Of a stretch of DNA of 64,000 nt, positions 13,162 to 24,406 are shown piece by piece. Numbering within the stretch: the first letter of the stretch is position 1; the number at the start of each line of letters is the position of its first letter. The notes under the pieces are model-generated. The model was not told the DNA's origin. It did not search any database and saw only the letters and a program-made list of their open reading frames with translations. Both the position numbers and the translations under genes were made by a program. The DNA comes from Hypoxylon rubiginosum (taxonomy: Eukaryota; Ascomycota; Sordariomycetes; Xylariales; Hypoxylaceae), in contig CADCXA010000031.1 in assembly GCA_902806565.1 (NCBI GenBank), positions 1,240,001-1,304,000 on the forward strand. The letters run 5' to 3'.

Positions 13162-13631
13162 TTGGTCATGTGGGATAGTGTTCAGCTGTTTTTTCCCTAG
13201 AATTACCAATTGTGGTAAGTGATGAATAATAGAGACAGTTTGATGAGTTCTTGTTGCGTAATTCGCTTCCTCCCTCTGTATGCGTCTCGTTTCTTCGGTC
13301 GTGTCCTTTATAAAGGGCTCAAACTTATTTTATGTACCTGGGGGTAAAATGATGTTGAAGTAGGAAGAATCTAAGTTTCCTGAGAATCGGCTCATATCTC
13401 CGCTGATTAGGTACCTAATGTAACCATCCCACACCCTTGGTACCTATATCTGAGTGCACGTGATTCGGAGTATTCCGGAGTTGGAGGGCTTTATTAGGGA
13501 CATTTAGTGGAATATTTAGAGATGTACCTGCTACAAGAGATTACCTACCGTACTTGTTCAGGGGGGCGTATGTGTGTTCAAGCCGCGCAAGTACCTATCT
13601 CGCTCTAAAATATCACCCCTAATGCTCCGGT
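13162..13631. other. Convergent intergenic region
   Basis: The gap separates the 3' ends of the PKS and ligase genes. It is AT-rich with short GGTACCTA-type strings and contains no coding frame that I can support. Confidence 0.4.
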
Positions 13632-15772
13632 TCAGTGCGTCCCGGCCCACTCTCGATACCAGTCCAAACAACCAACATTCACCACGCTCCCCGTATACCT
13701 GGTCTTAATGTTCATGCCACTCAACATCTGCTTGACTAAAACCTCGACCTTCTTGCCGTTAGGGGTCACCGGGATTTCCGGACACTCATCGACGATGCCA
13801 GGCACGTGCCTCGGAGAGAGCTCCTGTCGCACCACGCTCCTAATGTCGTCCGCGAGCTGGCCGGTGAACGCCTGACCGTCTCGCATCTTCAGGAACAGGA
13901 CTACCGTCTCGTCCATCTCGTCCCTGCGCTGCCTGCCTACGCACAGCGCGTCGTCGACTTCGTGTGCGAAGTGCTTGAGGAGCAGGTTGTACATCTCGGC
14001 GCTCCCGAAACGCACGCCGCCCGGGTTGAGGACGCCGTCGGAGCGGCCGAGCATGATCAGCCCGCCCGTCTGCGGGTTGAAGCGGATAAAGTCGCCGTGC
14101 GCCCAAACGCCGGGAAACCGCTCAAAGTACGAGGATTTGTACTTGTCTTGCCCCGCTAAGCCCCAGAACCCCACCTAGGATTTCTCCCGGGTTAGCGGCA
14201 GAAACCATTCTTCTCCTAGGAAACATGACTTACCGGTTGGCTTGGGAATGGCTTCACGCAGACGAGCTCACCAGGCACTCCGGCCTTGCTCACGTCCTTG
14301 CCTTCGGCGTCCCGGGCTTGGACGGCCATGCCGAGACCAACCACCTGGATCTCGCCCGCATAGACCGGGTTTAAGGGAGACGGTGTGCCAAAATCCGATA
14401 TGATATCTGTGCCGCCTGAGATCGAGCCCAGGTTGATTGCACCGAAGGCTCTATAAGCATATCGGAACGTAGATGGGGCAAGGGGAGACCCTGTCGAGTA
14501 GATGGCCTTGAGTGTGCTAAGTGGTAGGCCGCACTCTTTCGGCATGACGTTGTCTTGCTCAAGCAGGGATAGATACTTCGCGCTGGTCCCAAATGCGCCG
14601 ATGCTGAGCTCCTGGACCAGTTTTGGCATAGCCAGATTGTCCTTGACCGAATTCCCGGCAGACGAACGATAGTAGAACGGCGAGCCGTTGTACAGAACCA
14701 CGGTAGCACCTGATGCTAGACCAGAGACGAGCCAATGCCACATCATCCACATGCACGTCGTGACGAAGAAGAGCCGATCGCCAGGCCGGATATCGCTCTG
14801 CAGAATGTGCTCCTTCTTGTGCTGGATGAGTGTGCCTACCGCGCCGTGCACGATGCACTTGGGCGGGCCTGTTGTTCCGGAGCTGTAGAGGATGTAGACT
14901 GGGTGTTCGGCTGGCAGTTGGGTAAACTCTAGCTTCGCTGGACCGTCTACAGATGTGAACTCCCGGTACGTGAGAGGCTTGCTCATCAGCCCAGTTAAGT
15001 CGACGGTGGCATCCATCGAGAGCAAAGTCGGGAAGATGATTACCGCCTTCAGGGACGGCAGAGAAGCCACGATTTTCTTGACGTTGGGCAGTGCCGGATA
15101 CGTCTTCCCGTTGTACATTAGACCATTATCGGCAAATAGCAACGAGGGCTCAATCTGCACGAGTCGATCGAGAGCCGCAGTCACTCCAGTGTCGGGACTG
15201 ACTGCAGTCCAGACGGCGCCGATCGACGTGCTCGCTAGCATGGCAACCAATGCATTGGTGTGGTTTGCCACGTAACCAGCAATTCGATCTCCTACTTGCA
15301 CATTCATGGCCTTCATGCCGGCCTGGCACTCGCATACTCGCTTTCGTAGCTCTTTCCAGGTGATCATTTCCCGCGTTGTCTCAGTCGCGGCGACCACGGC
15401 CAGGTCATCTTCCCCAACTTCTTGCGTTGGGAACAGCAGGTTCTCGGCGAAGTTGAACCTCGCGCCCTGAAACCAAGCAGGCCTCGGCCACATCGTCTGC
15501 GGATCAGCAACGACTTGCTCATAAGACTGGGAGTGGCGTATGCCGCAATGATCCCATACTTCGCCCCAGAACTCTTCAGCATTATTGATGCTCCAGTGAT
15601 GAAGATCATGGTAGGCCCGGAGATTCTTGCCGTATTTCACGTTCACACGCCGAAGAAAGTTCCACAACTGGGTATCTCCTGGGGAAGGGTGTTCCCAGAG
15701 CAGTTCGCCTCCTGGTTTGTTGCTGTTAACGGTACTATTTGGGAAATTGTCTATAGTCGCGTTTGTGGGCAT
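13632..15772 (-). CDS. vrtB: Acetoacetyl-CoA synthetase-like acyl-CoA ligase (VrtB-like)
   Basis: Two minus-strand exons (15772-14234 and 14174-13632) give 693 residues, close to the length of acetoacetyl-CoA synthetases. The N-terminus has the LLWEHPSPGDTQLWNF start typical of that subfamily. The AMP-binding core follows, with YILYSSGTTGPPK as the phosphate loop, GGTDI, the LNPGGVRFGSAE stretch and the C-terminal catalytic lysine region TPNGKKVEV. An in-frame ATG at 15928 would add 52 residues of no clear character, so the internal ATG at 15772 was preferred. VrtB is described as a malonamoyl-CoA synthetase supplying the starter for the PKS. Adjacent, convergent placement next to the PKS supports the same job here; a different carboxylate substrate is possible. 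Confidence 0.88.
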
Positions 15773-16555
15773 GCCCACGGATTTCTCGTGGCCGCCGCCG
15801 GTTCCTTTCAGGAGTAAGTGGCTCTCGGCCCTAATAAACCACATCAACTTGGCTTGGAGACCCCACCAAATCTTGCTCATCCATGCGGGAAAGGGGAGGA
15901 GAGATCGAAGACCAAACATTTTTGTCACTTTTTATCGTATACTGCTGTGTTGTCTCAGGTGGATGGGTTCAAGTTTGAGATTCTATCAAACGGTGCAAAG
16001 TGATCAGATGCTACTATTGGCTCATTCAACAGTACAGAGGCAGTCTATGGTTTGGAGAGCATTGCGTTGTCAACTATCTGATACGTCTCTTCTAACGGCG
16101 TAATAGACCTACCAGAGCACACCACCAAGGGCTCTTGTACTGCGCAAAGCGAACCCGACCATTCAATCCTGAGTCGAGTACAAGATTCCCCTCGGGGACT
16201 GTCAGAGTTCAGCCAAGGCTAGAATGTAAAGTCACACAGCTGAAAGAAGTGCGAATAATCCTTCGGAAGGGCGTGATGCGTCACAAAATCCGGGCGGGTG
16301 AAGCCACGTGGGAAACGCCGTCCGAACTCCGAATCGTTCGCTGCAGGCTGTGACTAAACCCGATTAAAATGCGAGATCAGTCCATTTCTCCCCCGAGCCA
16401 CCAAATACCACATACAACCGGCGATTCTGGTATTTGATTGAACTAAGTGTCGTCGTCGAATCACTGCGCTGCCCAAATGTTTCGGATAGGGAGCCCAGCT
16501 GTCGCATTACCACCTCTGCTAAGCCAATAACTACTCATCTAACGAGTATACCACA
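15773..16555. promoter_or_regulatory. Divergent promoter region, ligase / prenyltransferase
   Basis: These 783 bases lie between divergent start codons. The minus-strand reading frame of the ligase stays open up to 15928, so part may be coding. A TAAACCCGA string at 16355-16363 is a one-mismatch match to the TCGGGTTTT motif (reverse strand) seen in other cluster promoters. Confidence 0.45.
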
Positions 16556-18107
16556 ATGTCTCATGTCCTAATTGATGACAATGACACTGACGACAGCAAG
16601 GTCGTCCGGGGTGATACTACTTTTAATGGCAACCATGTCCCGGTGAGTATACCAAATGCTATCTAGTAGAGCCTAGTAGGACTTGCTAACCGGACCATCT
16701 AATTAACAGTCGACGCCGAGAGATTTCGAATCGCAGCTCGAGATCTTCAAAGCCGTGTCCCGCTTCCTTCCTGACGGCAACGAGGACGAATCGTTCTGGT
16801 GGAACGTCACGGGTCGCCACGTCGCGCGGATGATGCACGAGGCCCGGTACCCGGAGCAGCGGCAAGCCGAGCTGCTGCTCTTCCATCGCTTCGCCGTGGT
16901 GCCGCGGCTAGGGCCCAAAGCGACGTCGGCGGAGCCGCGGTTCTGGAGCCGCGTCGCGCCGGGCGTCGGGGACGGCAGCCCGATCGGCTACAGCTGGCGC
17001 TGGGGCACCAGCGCGGGCAGCAAGCCGCTGATCCGGCACTATGTCGAGCCGATCGGGACGCTCACGGGCACGCCGGCCGACCCGCTGAACGAGGGCGCCG
17101 CCAAGGAGATGCTATGGCACCTGGGCAAGCTGCTGCCCACGGCCGACCTGTCGCTGCTGTGGAAGTTCGCCGCGCACATCCGGCCGGTATTGACGGACGA
17201 GGCGACGCGCAAGGTGGCCGGGTCGTCGATGCTCGTCGGGCTAGAGTGGGCGCCCGACAGCGCTGGCACGGTGGATGTCATGGCGGGCCTGATGACGCGG
17301 GCGCCCGCGCAGGTCGGCTCCCTGCTCGGCACCATCTTCCCCCGCGCGATGCGCGACGCGTACGGCGACGGCGCCTCGCTCGGCTGCTTGAACGCGGTAC
17401 GCGAGTTCATCGAGACGGACAAGCACGGGGCCCACCTCACGGTGCTGGGCACGACGGCCGTCGACTGCTGCAGCCCCGAGGCGTCGCGGTTCAAGGTGTA
17501 CGTGGCGACGCGCAAGCTCTCGTTCGACCACATCGCGGCCGTCATGACGCTCGGCGGGCGCAAGCCCGAGTCGGCCGAGACGCTGGCGCAGCTGCGCGAG
17601 CTCTGGTACGACCTCAAGGGGCTAGCCGCCGACTTCCCCACGAGCGCGGAGCCACCCGACCCCGGCGCCGCGAAACCGAACGGGACGAACGGGACGAGAG
17701 CGGCGGGTCGCGGCGGCCCGAACGCGAACGTGAGCGGGGTGACGTTCTACTTCGACATCCACCCCAAGTACGCGGCGCCGCACGTCAAGCTGCAGGTGGA
17801 CGTGAGCAAGCACTCGGCGAGCGACCTGGCCGCGATCGAGGCGGTGACGAGGTTCCTGACGCGGCGGGGCCAGGGCCGCGACGCGCAGGCCTACATGAAC
17901 GTGTTGCGTGGCATGGTGCCCGAGGAGGAATTGCGGACCCGGCGCGGGCTGCAGGCCTTCTTCGCGTTCGCGGCCAAGAGGGGCGAGATCGACATCACGT
18001 CGTACTTCCTGCCGCAGGTGTATAGGCGGTTTGCCGAGACGGAAGCCGAGCTGAGCGCGTCGGCCCCGCCTAAAGGACGACGGCGGAGTCGGTTTGGCTC
18101 GTACTAG
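16556..18107 (+). CDS. vrtC: DMATS-type aromatic prenyltransferase (VrtC-like)
   Basis: A short first exon (16556-16642) joins 16710-18107 to give 494 residues. The body shows the ABBA prenyltransferase pattern of the tryptophan dimethylallyltransferase family: an early HRFAVVPRLGP segment, the diphosphate-binding basic positions spread along the barrel, and a late VTFYFDIHPKY block followed by SYFLPQVYRR near the C-terminus. The glutamate that activates indole acceptors is not present; the equivalent stretch reads DGSPIGYSW with Gly122. That fits the polycyclic-polyketide branch (VrtC and relatives), which attaches a geranyl group to an aromatic ring of a naphthacenedione. Coding sequence is extremely GC-rich. 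It is followed on the opposite strand by the prenyl diphosphate synthase that should make its donor. Confidence 0.88.
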
Positions 18108-18498
18108 TTAGTCACCTTTTAGTTGGCTATTTGTTTGGTGGCACGGCGAAAGGACGATGGAAGACAAGACACCCAGAGCATTATGTACATAGGAGGTAGG
18201 TACTGAATTTAAGAGGGTAAATTGTGAAAACCCTTTAAGACACATTGGATGACTGTCCTCTGTGGAATAGCATCTCATGGAATGCCATTAATCTTATACA
18301 ACATTTGCCGTCTCGTAAACTACTAGATATCGACATAGTAGCAATGTGGTAGACGCAGACACCGGAAGCTAAATACACATGCCAAATTGTACCCGAACTC
18401 CTAAGCTAGATCAACCCACGAAGATTCCACCACTCGTCTTTGAATATGTAACGGTAGGAAACTAAGAATGGACAGTTGGGCTTAGCGGCATCCCCTAT
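18108..18498. other. Convergent intergenic region
   Basis: The gap lies between the 3' ends of the prenyltransferase and diphosphate synthase genes. It is AT-rich, and nothing beyond probable 3' untranslated sequence is seen. Confidence 0.4.
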
Positions 18499-19702
18499 TT
18501 ACTTACTCCTCTTGTAGATCTTCCTCAAGAATTCTTCAAAGATCTCCTTCTTGAGCCCCTGCGTCTCGTCGACCTCGTCTATCTTCTGCCTAAGATCAGC
18601 CACCTTGGCCTCCTCGAAATCCTGATACACTTTGTCCAGGCCTAGCTCATCGTAGAGGCCCTTGACCATATGCTCGCAGTGCTCGCTTTTCCGGCCATAA
18701 TTCGCCTCTAGAACCTTTCTTTGGTCTGACGTGCACTTCTGTAGAGCCTGGTTGACAAGCCAAGAACACTTGTTATCCTGTATATCTGTGCCGATCTTCC
18801 CCAGCACTGACGGGTCAGCAAAGACGTCTAGGTAGTCGTCCTGGATTTGGAAGTACTGTCCCATAGGTATGAGGATACCCCTCGCCTGTGTCAGGTTCTG
18901 CGGCGACGCCTTATCGGTGTAGAGGAGGGCTATGGCGACGGGAAGATAGAAGCTATAGTATGCCGTCTTGAAAGTGACGATAGATGTGTACTTGTCCATA
19001 TTGACCTTATCCAGGTCGACGCGGTCTTGCGGCGCCACGAGCATATCAAGAGTCTGCCCCAGCTCGATCTGGAATGACACTTCTTGAAATAACTCGAACA
19101 TATCCACCTAGAGAGGTTCTCAGTGGAAGACTCGAGGCAATGTATCTAGCTCCCGGGGGCAAGGGGTAGGCTTCAACCTACATATGCCGGATGTCCCCTG
19201 AAATACTTCTTCAGAAGTATATATATGGCACTCCCGAGTGCTGGTGCATCGTTAACGGCAACCATGCCGACGGCTGGCACGAGATACCAGCACGGTTGGT
19301 TTCGGCGGGTCTTGGACGCGTCCATAATATCGTCCAGAACGAGCATCATAGCTTGCAATAGTTCGATCATCCAACCTAGGGCCGCGGCATCGAAATATTC
19401 GTCTGGCGTCAGGTCACGACCAAATAGTAGTTGTGTTGTGTCAACTACTGAAAGCCCCCGATTGCATTTACCACCAAGAGTGTTGTAATTGAGGGACTAT
19501 ACACTGGTTGTAAGCTGATAGGCCCATGGTTTGGACGTAGGACGACTATGGAAAGACAGATGAGAGGCGCATTGCATCGTAGTACCTTTTCGAACCATTG
19601 CCATACTTCAACTGGAAGCTCATATCGCTCACAGCATTGCTTTCGGAGGTCTTCCAACAACGTAGGGAAAATCGCCTTGAACTCGTCTAGAGAAGCCGGC
19701 AT
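18499..19702 (-). CDS. vrtD: Short-chain prenyl diphosphate synthase (VrtD-like)
   Basis: Minus-strand exons 19702-19586, 19496-19182 and 19107-18499 give 346 residues, the size of fungal farnesyl diphosphate synthases. The first aspartate-rich motif is DDIMD (Asp94-Asp98) followed by TRRNQPCWY, and the second is [10 protein letters not shown]. The [11 protein letters not shown] segment matches the isopentenyl-binding region. The two residues four and five positions before the first motif, usually aromatic in type I FPP synthases, are both Met (Met89, Met90), so chain length may differ from housekeeping FPP synthase. VrtD is reported to supply the geranyl donor for VrtC. A primary-metabolism Erg20 copy would be expected elsewhere in the genome; the location beside the prenyltransferase argues for a dedicated paralogue. 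Confidence 0.88.
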
Positions 19703-20202
19703 CTTGACTGCAGGGAAAAAGAAGCTAACATGAGATATCAAAGAATATACAATGTACAACCCGAATGATCAGAGGACTGGATCTCAGGTAGACCGCACCT
19801 CAATCCTAGTAAAACTGAGAAGGCTAGGAGGCAGCCTCGAAAGAACCAACATGAGACGAGGGCAGCATGTGAAGTATTCGGACGACATCGTGCTACCCCT
19901 TTAGGAACCATGTGAGTAAATCTAACGATGCCATCTTCTCAAGTTGGGGGGTGCGCATAAGGAAGACAATCCTCGGGTTTTGGGGTGGGACCTGTAAAAC
20001 CCGACGGGGCGGGTTTTATAGTTGTGATTTCGTGCTATGTATATTGTAATACTCTTACGAAATAGGTCCGGGTCGGGTTTTCTTGCAGTTTCAGCTGGCA
20101 AGGGCTAGATGCATCGTGGATATAGTGCGTGCATGCATGTGCATGGCTCTATTGATGCTTGGAAGAGAGTGGAGAGCAGGAATCACACGACAGGCTTCGA
20201 AG
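19703..20202. promoter_or_regulatory. Promoter region of the diphosphate synthase with CGGGTTTT repeats
   Basis: The 500 bases upstream of the minus-strand synthase gene hold four related strings: TCGGGTTTT at 19973-19981 and 20073-20081, AAAACCCGA at 19996-20004 and GCGGGTTTT at 20009-20017. The middle two form an imperfect hairpin. The density suggests a binding region for a Zn2Cys6 regulator. Confidence 0.45.
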
Positions 20203-22299
20203 TCAGCCAAGACTTGGTCCATGTGGCTGAGAGAACTGGTCCCAAAACATCCAATCCGCGGTACTATAATTGGGATCTCCGTCGAAATTTAGATCCGTTC
20301 CATCAAGGCTGCCAAAGAGTGCATCAAGGGAGGACATAGCCTCGACAGGCCCATCGTTGCTTGGGGTCGTTTGACCGGTCAGGACCTCTGGATGCTTGGC
20401 GGCGTTGATTCTTCGACGTTGAGAGTGAAGCATCGTGATGAAGGCTGGCTCTTGCGTAGAATCGCTCGGCGGGTTGGCTTTCCAAGCCTCAAGCGTTACT
20501 TTGCCAACTGCAACATGAAATGCCCCTTTGCCCTCCAGTATTTCGGGGTGGTTGGTATATACGTCCGCCATCTTGCTCCACGTCATGTTTAGCTCTGCGG
20601 GTGCAAAGAAGCCAGGTTTTGCTAAACTAGTCAAGATGCATATTAACGCATCCCATAAGAAGAAGGACTTGATCTGCCACTGAAACTTGTTTATGCTGGG
20701 GTTCCTGTAAATAGCGCTGTCGCTGTCGAGAATCTTTTGAGCAAGGACGCAAAGCGCCCTCCTTTCCTCGTCGCCTATAGTTCGCTTTATCAAGGTTGGT
20801 ATCCGGTTACGTAGCCGGACTGCATTGGTCGCCGACCTCACAACGGCAAGTGTCAAGAAGTGGAGGGGGGTAACGATATCACAATACCGAAGATACTTGC
20901 TCTCGATGATGTCTTCTACTTGGTCAATCAGCCTGTCGAGTTCTGCGCTATCTCTTAGTTCAATCGTGGGGCCGATATCCTTCATCTTGACGCCCGTTCG
21001 AGTGTAGAAATTAGATAGCTCTGCTCTAGTAAGACAGAAAATCATCTCAGACGCGCCCTTCTGCTCTTCAGGCCAGTGCATCATAGAAGGGTAAATCTGA
21101 TCGTCATTTATATTGGAAGGTTGTTTCGTGTCCCAGCTATTCGGTGTTATAGCGATGCCTGTGCCTGAGAACTGGCCGGCGTAGCCGTCAAGCGGAAGAA
21201 GCTGCCACCAGAGCCGCCGCCGCATCTGCACGTCGAACGGAGACAGTCCAAGGCTCTCGCCATCCCGATGAAGGCCCATACGTTGCGCGATGCGGACCGC
21301 GACGCCCGTCATGATCCAAAATGTATGATGGTCAATTTGGGAACGCATGGGGATCAGAAAGAGCACGTACGCCTGCATCACGACCATTTCCGTGGTTTTA
21401 AGCCATGATGCATTGACGAGCGCCTGTCGCACAGCGAACTGGTACTTGTCCAACAAGACGGTCCGCAACTGTCCGAACTCGCGCACACAATCGTCGTCAG
21501 TCATAGAAAATATGGCGAAGTGGTAGATGGAAAAGAGTAGGCACTCGTATGGCTTGGAGGCTGAGGCGGGTTGCCGCGACACTGTTTCGACCATTCTCGC
21601 CGTCGTGGGAATATGCAAAACCTTGCAGAGAGGCTCAACATTCTGGACGTATGCCGCCCACAGCTTCATAGCTTCCTCATGGCTGGGATGGTAGGTGAAT
21701 AAGTTTTGCGAAACGCCGAGTAGAGCGCACGAGATTGGATCTTGTGCTAGGGGGGTACCGCCTGCGGGGACGCTTTGGTCATCCTCCTCGTGGCCAGACA
21801 TTTCCCGCACGTCGACTTCATCGCCAGCATCTAGCCAAAGGCGGCTGTCAATATATCGAGATCTACCATCGCCGGCAAGCAGCGTTCCGATCTTGGCAGT
21901 GCGAACGTTGCTCTGAGGTGTTTCTTCCTCTGTCTTGTGCGAGGAAGATGCCACCTCTTCCGCTGAATTGCCGTACAGTACCCGCTCACCTGGCGCTACA
22001 TGTCCGCGTACATGCTCGTCATCGCGCTTTCGCCTTCGGGGTCGCGGAGGTGGCGGTGCGCGATAGAGGCACTCGAGCTTAGATCTAGCACAGCTCGAGC
22101 ATATCGGAGTGGTCCTGTCGCATTTGACTTTCCTACGCACGCATGTTTGGCAAGTATAAGGCATCGCGTTGGGGTGCGGCGAGGGCGAGCCATGGCCGGC
22201 AGACGGAGTACTCGGCTTGCTAAGCGCGGGAGCGATCGTCACGGGCCCGGGCCGCGACTGGGACTGGGACTGGGACTGGGACCCCGCAGGGCTAGCCAT
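20203..22299 (-). CDS. Zn2Cys6 transcription factor (cluster regulator 2)
   Basis: A single exon of 698 codons encodes a complete binuclear zinc cluster regulator. The N-terminus is low complexity (a Ser-Gln repeat at residues 7-15, then Pro/Ser-rich), followed by CQTCVRRKVKCDR through the sixth Cys at about residues 50-77 and a Pro-Arg-rich linker RPRRRKRDD. The middle has the fungal-specific transcription factor domain, recognisable from VRIAQRMGLHRDGE and FDVQMRRRLWWQ. It sits in the centre of the cluster, divergent from the FAD monooxygenase gene. With the regulator at 352-2947 it fills the two-regulator set of vrt clusters; which corresponds to VrtR1 or VrtR2 cannot be told here. Confidence 0.9.
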   Translation of the reverse strand: MASPAGSQSQSQSQSRPGPVTIAPALSKPSTPSAGHGSPSPHPNAMPYTCQTCVRRKVKCDRTTPICSSCARSKLECLYRAPPPPRPRRRKRDDEHVRGHVAPGERVLYGNSAEEVASSSHKTEEETPQSNVRTAKIGTLLAGDGRSRYIDSRLWLDAGDEVDVREMSGHEEDDQSVPAGGTPLAQDPISCALLGVSQNLFTYHPSHEEAMKLWAAYVQNVEPLCKVLHIPTTARMVETVSRQPASASKPYECLLFSIYHFAIFSMTDDDCVREFGQLRTVLLDKYQFAVRQALVNASWLKTTEMVVMQAYVLFLIPMRSQIDHHTFWIMTGVAVRIAQRMGLHRDGESLGLSPFDVQMRRRLWWQLLPLDGYAGQFSGTGIAITPNSWDTKQPSNINDDQIYPSMMHWPEEQKGASEMIFCLTRAELSNFYTRTGVKMKDIGPTIELRDSAELDRLIDQVEDIIESKYLRYCDIVTPLHFLTLAVVRSATNAVRLRNRIPTLIKRTIGDEERRALCVLAQKILDSDSAIYRNPSINKFQWQIKSFFLWDALICILTSLAKPGFFAPAELNMTWSKMADVYTNHPEILEGKGAFHVAVGKVTLEAWKANPPSDSTQEPAFITMLHSQRRRINAAKHPEVLTGQTTPSNDGPVEAMSSLDALFGSLDGTDLNFDGDPNYSTADWMFWDQFSQPHGPSLG

Positions 22300-22864
22300 T
22301 ATGCCTTCAGTACATGTAGGTACCGAATGCCACGATCTCTAATTGTAGATGGCGAATCCAGCGAATTCCGGGTCTCATGGTCCACCCTATGATGGAATAG
22401 AACGAGAAAACAAAATGTTAATTTCGGTGCTTGCTTTGCCCGAAATTGAATCACGTTGTTACACGAGAAACCCGTGGCTGATTATGTAACGTATTGATTA
22501 CATAAGTGCTGTGCTGGCACCCCGGAGCTAGGTGATAGCAAGACTATTCCGCCACGGCCCACGCCAATCAAGTTCCAGTACCTTTCCTCGTCAAGAAAAT
22601 GCATGGCCCGTTCTTGGAGGATACAACAACTACTTGTTCGGGTTTTGTGTGTTGTGTGCCCATGTCCTGGGACTTCAATGTAGGTGACAGTGACATGTTG
22701 ACACCATTAGGCATAACCGAGGCGCAGAAGCCGGCGGTGGACTTCAGTCTTAGAGCTAAGCAGGTAGGTATATGTCAACCATACTACCTACCTACACGTA
22801 CATGGTTAGCTACCGGTGCATCCTTGTGCCCCTGAGCTCCCTTTTGAATCACGCATCAAGAACA
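22300..22864. promoter_or_regulatory. Bidirectional promoter, regulator 2 / FAD monooxygenase
   Basis: These 565 bases separate divergent genes. A TCGGGTTTT string lies at 22638-22646, and a GAAACCCGT string near 22467 is a weaker relative. The monooxygenase frame is open upstream to 22772 but the supported start is 22865. Confidence 0.45.
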
Positions 22865-24206
22865 ATGAACATGCCCATCCTCATTATCGGGGCCGGCCTC
22901 TCGGGTCTCACGACGGCCCGGCTACTTACCAACAGCGGCATACCCAACATCGTCTTCGAGGCGTCGCCGCCGGACCGCAGCCAGGGATTTTCCATCAGCT
23001 TACGGGACTGGGGCTACGAGGTTCTGCTCGAGGCCCTCGGGGGCCTTCCCCTGAGCAGCCTGACGCGGGGAGTCGCCCCGGACCGCCACGTCGGCGGCCA
23101 CGGCTGGGTCGACCTAGTGATGCGCGACAGCCGTACGGGAGAGGTGCTCGTAGCGCCGGACCCGGCCACGCAGCCGTCCATCGTGCGCGCCAACCGCAAC
23201 GCGCTGCGAGCCTGGATCGCTGACTGCGGCGACGACGAGCTCGACATAAGGTATGGCCACCGGCTGCAAAGCGTCCAGGGTACCATAGGCGACATGACAG
23301 CCGTCTTCGAGAACGGATCGCGCTATCGCGGCTCGCTCGTCGTCGCCGCTGACGGGGTACACTCCACGGGTACGTTACTAAGCTACCTACCTGCCCGAGC
23401 GACTGCCACGGAACAGTCCGTAATTCATCTGACTCGCATTCTGCTGTCGCGTAGTCCGATCAAAGATCCTACCGCACATCGTCCCCGAAGTGGTCCCGGC
23501 GGTGGTGTACCACGGCGAATTCCAACTACCGCGCGTGGAATTCGAGCGGCTCATCCGGCCCCTAGCCGGCGCGTCTAACGTCCTGGCGGGTGTGGGCGAC
23601 GGCTTCAACACGCCGATCACGATATGCAACCTGACCCCGACGCTGGCGCACCTGGATTGGTCGTACTCGCGGCCGGCGCGGGGGGACGACGACCCGCTGT
23701 ACCGGCCGAACAGCACGGGCGAGGAGGCCAAGCAGATCCCGCAGGCGCTGCTAGACGAGCTGGCGACGCGCAGCCTGGCAGAGCCATGGGCCCAGATCCT
23801 TAGCGCCGAAGCTATACGGCAGCACTCGGTGTTCCACTGGACGAGCCGGTACGTCTCGATGGCGCGATCTGACGCTGACGCCGCCGCCGAGCGGGGCGTC
23901 GTCTTTGTCGGCGATTCCTGGCACGCCATGCCCATTTTCGGCGGCGAGGGCGGGAACCACGCTCTCGTGGACGGCGTCGAGCTTGCTGCGGCGCTACGCG
24001 ATGGTCTTTCTCATTTGGACAAGGCCGTTGCCGCTTATTACGACGGTGCGTGGAGACGGTGTCATGACGCCGTCAGGAGGTCGAAGGGGCGTTTCTATGT
24101 GCTGCACAGGCCAATGGCCGAATGGCGGGAACTCGCTGAGAAAAAGGTCTCCATGTCAAGTAGCCGATCTACTTCGGTGCCTGTTCTCCATTCGGTTTCA
24201 CTGTAA
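22865..24206 (+). CDS. vrtH: FAD-dependent aromatic monooxygenase (VrtH-like)
   Basis: Two exons (22865-23369, 23455-24206) give 418 residues. The N-terminus is an FAD Rossmann fold with [22 protein letters not shown] motif completed across the intron by VRSKILP marks the DG region, and the second FAD motif is [19 protein letters not shown], in which the usual DAAH is replaced by DSWH. These features place it in the class A flavin monooxygenases that hydroxylate phenolic or quinonoid polyketides with NAD(P)H and O2. VrtH is proposed to act with VrtI on C12a hydroxylation. ATG 22865 (context AACAATG) was chosen; 22772 would add a stretch that does not belong to the fold. It converges with the thioesterase gene 200 bases downstream. 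Confidence 0.88.
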
Positions 24207-24406
24207 CCCTTTACTAGGTTATGGATGGAAATATCAATGAAAACGCTATGATCATTCTAATTTCAATGTCTCAACGATGGCATGCGACGGGTTCCGTGGT
24301 GGGAGACTTGGCTTTAGATGTGCGGAATAAGTTATCACGCAGGAATCAATATTATTATCTAAAATAAGGAGACGTGTAATCTTCAGGTACACTTTATGCG
24401 TAGCTT

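Noticed and set aside
16799..18025. Second + strand open frame of 408 codons within the prenyltransferase gene
   Set aside because: It is an Arg/Ala-rich alternative frame caused by extreme third-position GC; the overlapping frame has the prenyltransferase motifs.
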